A DNA stretch of 64,000 bases from contig JAFKHH010000016.1 in the NCBI GenBank assembly GCA_017306865.1, positions 62,001-126,000 on the forward strand, given 5' to 3'. Numbering within the stretch: the stretch's first letter is position 1; each line of letters begins with the position of its first letter. The notes under the pieces are model-generated. The model was not told where the DNA came from. It did no database searches and was given only the letters and a program-made list of their open reading frames with translations. Shown piece by piece: positions 59,765-64,000 of the stretch. The translations under genes and the position numbers were made by a program. Origin of the DNA: Filimonas sp. Its GTDB lineage: Bacteria > Bacteroidota > Bacteroidia > Chitinophagales > Chitinophagaceae.

Positions 59765-60004
59765 TTAATATTCGTTTATTGCGAAAAAAGGAATCAACGG
59801 ATGTAATTCTATCTGTTTCCTGATTGAAGCGGGCTTAAATGCTGATACAGTTACGCGGCCATCATTCTCACTGTTTTCATCAGCAAGATTGTCCTGCGAG
59901 ATCATTATTGTCAATAATGCAGTAGAGAATACTGCCAGGAATAATCTTGCAATACGTATGGTACGTGTATTCTTTGTTTCGGTCTGTAGATCTGTCTTTT
60001 TCAC
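59765..60004 (-). CDS. Small single-pass membrane protein inside the export operon
   Basis: A 79-residue protein with a short basic N-terminus, a hydrophobic segment (about 20-38, IARLFLAVFSTALLTIMIS), an acidic turn (DNLADENSENDGR) and a C-terminal stretch ending AINEY. No family recognised. It fills the 301-bp gap between ATPase 1 and permease 1, on the same strand. It could be an exported substrate, a small accessory subunit or a regulator. Confidence 0.5.
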   Translation of the reverse strand: MKKTDLQTETKNTRTIRIARLFLAVFSTALLTIMISQDNLADENSENDGRVTVSAFKPASIRKQIELHPLIPFFAINEY

Positions 60005-60044
60005 TTTTTACGTTTTTAAGGCTTCAGTCAGGCATGATAGCTGC

Positions 60045-60722
60045 TTACACCATTATATTTTCCATTACAGTATGACCATCCAGCATGCGGATGATGCGAT
60101 GGCTATACCGTGCATCATGTTCACTGTGTGTTACCATCACAATGGTTGTTCCCTGCTCGTTCAGGTCTGTCAGCAACTGCATTACTTCATTACCGTTTGA
60201 GGAATCGAGGTTACCGGTAGGCTCATCCGCCAGTATAAGCTTCGGATTGTTTACCACTGCGCGGGCTACGGCAACACGCTGTTGCTGACCACCGGACAAC
60301 TGTTGCGGATAGTGATTGCGCCTGTGCATGATCTGCACTTTATCCAGCACTTCTTCTACACGTTTTTTCCTGTCAGCAGGTTTTACACCAGTATATATTA
60401 ATGGTAACTCTACGTTTTCAAAAACGGTCAATTCATCGATCAGGTTGAAGCTCTGGAACACAAAACCAATATTGTGTTTGCGCAGGTCTGCGCGTTTACG
60501 TTCATTAAAATGGGCTACTTCAATCCCGTTGAAGATGAAGCTACCTGCATCAGGATCATCCAATAAACCAAGAATGTTTAACAAGGTAGATTTACCACAA
60601 CCGGAAGGTCCCATGATGGCCACAAATTCACCTTCTTTTACGTGGATGGATAATTTGTTCAGCGCAACAGTTTCAACTTCTTCTGTGCGATAAATTTTCT
60701 CAAGGTTTGTTATTTTGATCAT
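60045..60722 (-). CDS. MacB-type ABC ATPase (first)
   Basis: A 225-residue ATPase of the LolD/MacB class: Walker A GPSGCGKST, signature LSGGQQQRVAVARA, Walker B LILADEPTGNLDS, H-loop VTHSEHDA. Intact. It follows the adaptor gene and precedes the four permeases, and probably serves all of them. Confidence 0.92.
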   Translation of the reverse strand: MIKITNLEKIYRTEEVETVALNKLSIHVKEGEFVAIMGPSGCGKSTLLNILGLLDDPDAGSFIFNGIEVAHFNERKRADLRKHNIGFVFQSFNLIDELTVFENVELPLIYTGVKPADRKKRVEEVLDKVQIMHRRNHYPQQLSGGQQQRVAVARAVVNNPKLILADEPTGNLDSSNGNEVMQLLTDLNEQGTTIVMVTHSEHDARYSHRIIRMLDGHTVMENIMV

Positions 60723-60824
60723 ATAACAGGTTTAATTATAATTTTTATTCTTCTTATTGCAGTTGACTAAAGTTAACTGCAATGAAAGGTTTGATTCTCT
60801 GTAAAGCGTTCTCCTGATTGCTTA

Positions 60825-60894
60825 TTGAACATTGAATGTTGCGTATTGAAAATTATTCTTCATTCTATACTCCTTGTTCCTTGCTCAATATTCT
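60825..60894. repeat. Heptad element, ten words in a row (TTGAAnn words)
   Basis: Seventy bases read as ten in-phase sevens, among them TTGAACA, TTGAATG, TTGCGTA, TTGAAAA, then TTGTTCC and TTGCTCA. It runs up to the stop codon of the adaptor gene. The same words occur in the element at 3389-3530. Confidence 0.6.
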
Positions 60895-62150
60895 TACGGT
60901 TTCTTCAGCACCAGCTCTTGCATATTTCCATAATTTTCATAGCTGCTGGTTACTACTTTATCACCAGGTTTAAGGCCTTGCAATATTTCATAGTAATCAG
61001 GGTTCTGCCTGCCCAATTGTATATCTATTTTATACGCCATTGTTCCGCTCTCATTCACTTTAAATATCCAGTTACCGCCAGTCTGTTGGTAGAAGCCACC
61101 CTTCGGCAATAACAATGCTTGTGTCTCATCGCTTAGCGCCAGTCTTATCTGTAATGTTTGTCCGCGTCTTACACCTTTTGGCACATCACCTATAAATTGC
61201 ATATCTACCTGAAAGCGTCCATTCGTTACCTGCGTGTACACTTTAGTGATCTTTAGTTTATAATCTTTATCAGCAAATGTAAATTCACCCATCAGACCGG
61301 TAAAGATGCGGGAGATATAATGCTCATCTACATCCACACGTACTTTAAACCCGCTCAGTACATCCAACTGTCCCAGGCGCTCTCCTTTATTTTTGTTTTG
61401 CCCGATCTCTACATCCAGTGAAGTCAATTGACCATCTACCGGCGCACGCACAATCAGGTCACCTACTTTTTTACGCATTACATTCAGTGCGTTTTGAGAT
61501 CCTTCGTAAGATTGTTTTGCCTGCGATAGTTGCTGATCGTTGGATGCAGAGTCTTGTCTTAAGATCTGTTGCGTAAGACGTTTACGCTCCAACTGGTAAT
61601 TGTATTCGTTTTCTGATTTTTTAAACTCCTGCAGACCGATTGCTTTTTGTTCGTACAGGTGTTTATTCAGGTTGTACACACGTTCTGCTTCTTTAAATGC
61701 ACTGCTTACATCCGCCATCTGGTTCAGCTTGTTCACCGTGTTTTGTTGCGCGGCATTGCGGGAGATCTGCATTTGCGTAAGCAGGTTATAAACAGATGTT
61801 TCCTGGTTTACAAGGCTTAGTTGCAGGTCGGTATTAGACAGGCGGAGAATAGGCTGGCCCTTTGTCATTACCGCTCCGTCTTCCACATACTTTTCTTCTA
61901 CACGTCCGCCTTCCGCAGCATCCAGGTATATAGTTGTGATAGGAAGCACCACACCGTTTACAGGAATAAATTCCTGGAACGTTCCTTTCTTGATCTCGCT
62001 AATGGTGATCCTGTCTGTGTTTACATTCAGTTTACTCTTACCCGATGTGAAATAGACGCTCGCACTTATCAGCGCAGCAAGAGCCAAAACCCCTACGATA
62101 GTCAGGATCTTTTTTGTATTCCATTTCTTCTTTTGAATCACTCTGTCCAT
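60894..62150 (-). CDS. HlyD/RND-type periplasmic adaptor
   Basis: A 418-residue membrane fusion protein. Membrane anchor at about 15-33 (ILTIVGVLALAALISASVYF), barrel-sandwich halves (GGRVEEKYVEDGAVMTKGQPILRL and VRAPVDGQLTSLDVEIGQNKN), a long helical hairpin (about 110-225) and a C-terminal beta-barrel (DVDEHYISRIFTGLMGEF). It links the FtsX-type permeases to the TolC-like channel. First gene of the minus-strand operon. Confidence 0.92.
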   Translation of the reverse strand: MDRVIQKKKWNTKKILTIVGVLALAALISASVYFTSGKSKLNVNTDRITISEIKKGTFQEFIPVNGVVLPITTIYLDAAEGGRVEEKYVEDGAVMTKGQPILRLSNTDLQLSLVNQETSVYNLLTQMQISRNAAQQNTVNKLNQMADVSSAFKEAERVYNLNKHLYEQKAIGLQEFKKSENEYNYQLERKRLTQQILRQDSASNDQQLSQAKQSYEGSQNALNVMRKKVGDLIVRAPVDGQLTSLDVEIGQNKNKGERLGQLDVLSGFKVRVDVDEHYISRIFTGLMGEFTFADKDYKLKITKVYTQVTNGRFQVDMQFIGDVPKGVRRGQTLQIRLALSDETQALLLPKGGFYQQTGGNWIFKVNESGTMAYKIDIQLGRQNPDYYEILQGLKPGDKVVTSSYENYGNMQELVLKKP

Positions 62151-62314
62151 TTGATAGCTTGTTATTTTCTATTTTGGTTTTTAAAAAACACCCGGCGTAA
62201 AAACACCAGGTTATATTTTCTTGCACATGGGAAAACTATAATGCCAGATACAATAGGAATGCTGTGCCAATTGAAATGAATACTGAAAATCAATCAATTA
62301 TATTTTAAAAGAGG

Positions 62315-62360
62315 TGTACGGTTGAATCAAAGCGGACACTAAGTGTACGGTTTTGATACA
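62315..62360. promoter_or_regulatory. Candidate enhancer sites in the divergent region
   Basis: TGTACGGTT occurs at 62315 and again at 62344, where it is part of TGTACGGTTTTGATACA (62344-62360). The latter matches 14 of 17 bases at 49804-49820. A pair of sites about 29 bp apart is the usual layout for NtrC-type activators. The rest of the 405-bp gap 62151-62555 holds the heptad repeat below and no reading frame. Confidence 0.5.
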
Positions 62361-62366
62361 CCGCTT

Positions 62367-62489
62367 ATGTACGATGTTAGATGTACGATGTAAAGTGTGG
62401 ATACAGGCTACCAGTTAACAGGCTAGCTAGTAACCTACAATTACTCAAGAACCTACTGCGTTTTACATCGTACATCTAACATCGTACAT
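62367..62489. repeat. Heptad inverted repeat (ATGTnnG words) in a divergent promoter
   Basis: Arms 62367-62394 and 62462-62489 are perfect 28-bp complements made of ATGTACG, ATGTTAG, ATGTACG and ATGTAAA. The interior carries a further run in sevens (GGCTACC, AGTTAAC, AGGCTAG, CTAGTAA) with no partner. It lies between two start codons, so here it cannot be a simple terminator. Confidence 0.82.
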
Positions 62490-62555
62490 TCCATGCTTTT
62501 CACTATTTTCACATGCCGTAGAAAATCTTAAACAGCCTACGCTGATTTTATTACA

Positions 62556-63911
62556 ATGACTTTAAAGAACGCTTCAATACTAATCATAGATGACGATCTC
62601 GATGTACTGACCGCTGTGCGGCTTTTGCTGAAAATGGAAGCAAAAGAAGTAGTGACCGAGAAGAACCCGGAAAATATTCGCAACATCTTAAGCAAACAAA
62701 CCTTTGATGTGATCATGCTGGATATGAATTTCAACAGCTCGATCAATACAGGTAATGAAGGTTTGTTTTGGCTACGCAAAATAAAAGAGCTCGGCTCGCA
62801 GGCTGCTGTCATTATGATCACTGCCTATGGCGATATTGATCTTGCAGTACGATCGTTAAAGGATGGAGCATCAGACTTTGTAGTAAAACCGTGGCACAAC
62901 GAGCGCCTGATAGATACGATCAAAGAGGCATTGCGCAAGAAGGATAGCAATAAAGCTGATAATGGAAAATCTAAATCTGATATTATTGGTACAGAGCTAT
63001 TGGGTGATAGCGAGGTGATGCGCGATATCTTTTATAAGATAGAAAAGATTGCACCAACAGATGCCAACATCCTGATACTGGGAGAAAATGGTACTGGTAA
63101 AGACCTGATAGCAAAAGCTATTCACCAGCAATCATTACGTACCAGCAAGCCTTTTGTAAAAGTAGATGTAGGTGCGCTGACAGACAGCTTGTTTGAAAGT
63201 GAATTGTTCGGTTATAAGAAAGGTGCGTTTACAGATGCGCGCGAAGACCGTATGGGACGTTTTGAATCTGCAAATGGCGGTACATTGTTCTTAGATGAGA
63301 TTGGTAATATTTCATTGCGCCAGCAAGCGAAATTATTGACTGTGCTACAAAACAGGCAGATCAACCGGTTGGGTTCTTTAGATAATATTCCAATTGATAT
63401 AAGACTCATCTGCGCAACGAATGTACCTATGGTAGAGCTGGCAAATGAGCAGCGTTTCAGAAAAGACCTTGTATATCGTATCAATACGGTTGAGATCACT
63501 ATGCCACCGCTGCGTAAGCGTGAGGATGATATTATTTTACTGGCAAGCCACTTTAGTAAAGTATATACGGACAAATACATGAAGCCGGGCCTTGCGCTGG
63601 CAAAATCTGCGATAGAAAAACTGCGTCAATATCACTTCCCTGGCAATGTGCGCGAACTGCAATATACTATTGAGCGTGCAGTGATCATGTCTGAAGGCGA
63701 TGAGCTACAGGCAAAGGATCTGATCTTCTCCCCGATAGAGGCTACGCGCGATGTGCCACAGGAAGAAGATGACTTTAAGCTAAGTAATATTGAGCGCAAC
63801 ACCATTTTGAAAGTAATTGAAAAACATAACGGTAATATCACAAAAGCAGCGAAAGAACTTGGGCTTACGCGTACTGCTTTATATCGCCGTCTGAATAAGT
63901 ATGACATTTAA
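62556..63911 (+). CDS. NtrC-family sigma-54-dependent response regulator
   Basis: A 451-residue activator. Receiver domain (acidic IIDDD, phospho-acceptor Asp56 in VIMLDMNF), AAA+ domain (Walker A GENGTGKD, GAFTDA in place of the usual GAFTGA sigma-54 contact loop, Walker B GGTLFLDEIG), and a Fis-type HTH at the end (NITKAAKELGLTRTALYRRLNKY). The GAFTDA variant occurs in working family members. Its histidine kinase starts inside its last codons. Divergent from the adaptor gene, so the export operon is the likely target. Confidence 0.93.
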   Translation: MTLKNASILIIDDDLDVLTAVRLLLKMEAKEVVTEKNPENIRNILSKQTFDVIMLDMNFNSSINTGNEGLFWLRKIKELGSQAAVIMITAYGDIDLAVRSLKDGASDFVVKPWHNERLIDTIKEALRKKDSNKADNGKSKSDIIGTELLGDSEVMRDIFYKIEKIAPTDANILILGENGTGKDLIAKAIHQQSLRTSKPFVKVDVGALTDSLFESELFGYKKGAFTDAREDRMGRFESANGGTLFLDEIGNISLRQQAKLLTVLQNRQINRLGSLDNIPIDIRLICATNVPMVELANEQRFRKDLVYRINTVEITMPPLRKREDDIILLASHFSKVYTDKYMKPGLALAKSAIEKLRQYHFPGNVRELQYTIERAVIMSEGDELQAKDLIFSPIEATRDVPQEEDDFKLSNIERNTILKVIEKHNGNITKAAKELGLTRTALYRRLNKYDI

Positions 63912-64000
63912 CAGATTCGAATGGCGCATCATTGTGCGCGTAATACTGTTGTTCATTACCCTGCTTGCTGCGGCTGTGGTTGTGGTAAACACGTTGTGGG
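63901..64000 (+). CDS. Start of the partner histidine kinase (3' end outside window)
   Basis: ATG at 63901 overlaps the regulator gene by 11 bp and opens MTFNRFEWRIIVRVILLFIT, continuing as a membrane segment to the window edge. An N-terminal membrane helix, the overlap and the NtrC-type gene before it all fit the cognate sensor kinase; no kinase motifs are visible yet. Confidence 0.65.
   Translation, partial: MTFNRFEWRIIVRVILLFITLLAAAVVVVNTLW

Noticed and set aside
62255-62271. Sigma-54 promoter on the minus strand before the adaptor gene
   Set aside because: A good -24 TTGGCAC is present, but the -12 GC at the right spacing is missing.

Overview
The window comes from a Bacteroidota chromosome, most likely a member of the Chitinophagaceae. 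The basis is the gene set: gldJ and porV of gliding and type IX secretion, bshA, DUF4292, DUF983, a two-lipoyl-domain pyruvate dehydrogenase E2, TPR-type histidine kinases, and tandem ~800-residue FtsX-type permeases. Promoters of the Bacteroidota type (-7 box TAnnTTTG) and the lack of clear Shine-Dalgarno sites agree. Nothing in the sequence fixes genus or species.

Layout. 0-11.4 kb is core: the 3' part of lpxA, a lone ABC ATPase, pdhC, two small membrane proteins, a stand-alone B12-binding domain, a Crp/Fnr regulator with azoR, gltX, an alpha-L-fucosidase, a NodB deacetylase, tatD and tRNA-Ser(GGA). 11.7-17.6 kb is accessory and regulatory: a membrane-bound winged-helix regulator with a divergent secreted-protein gene, an AT-rich unknown, a small lipoprotein and a TPR kinase/response-regulator pair. 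17.6-28.5 kb looks like a defence island: an orphan HsdR-N-type nuclease, two small Cys/His proteins, a probable Kiwa pair (kwaA/kwaB), a five-gene cassette around a Ycf46-like AAA ATPase, an HNH nuclease, a helical protein with a DUF4407 membrane protein, and a secreted SNase-type nuclease. Three transcription units in the island share an identical 12-bp box placed exactly 37 bp upstream of the -7 box.

28.6-47.5 kb returns to mostly core or catabolic genes: an ArsR regulator with an AHSA1-VOC fusion, a GreA/Rnk-like protein, GH3 and GH109-type glycosidases, an RNA-repair pair (HD-Pnk and an ATP-dependent RNA ligase), murF, gldJ, porV, ispF, dut, a DUF4292 lipoprotein, an EnvC-like protein and bshA. 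47.6-64 kb is one export locus: TolC-like protein, two MacB-type ATPases, four tandem FtsX-type permeases, a 79-residue membrane peptide and an HlyD-type adaptor, diverging from an NtrC-type regulator and its histidine kinase.

The most striking non-coding signal is a set of intergenic elements built from degenerate seven-base words in phase, usually as two 28-bp (4 x 7) arms of an inverted repeat. The words differ between families but the layout is the same. They tend to abut stop codons and can be nested around terminators. A related eight-base family uses GTTTCA words. I read all coordinates and repeat matches by eye; no database search was possible.
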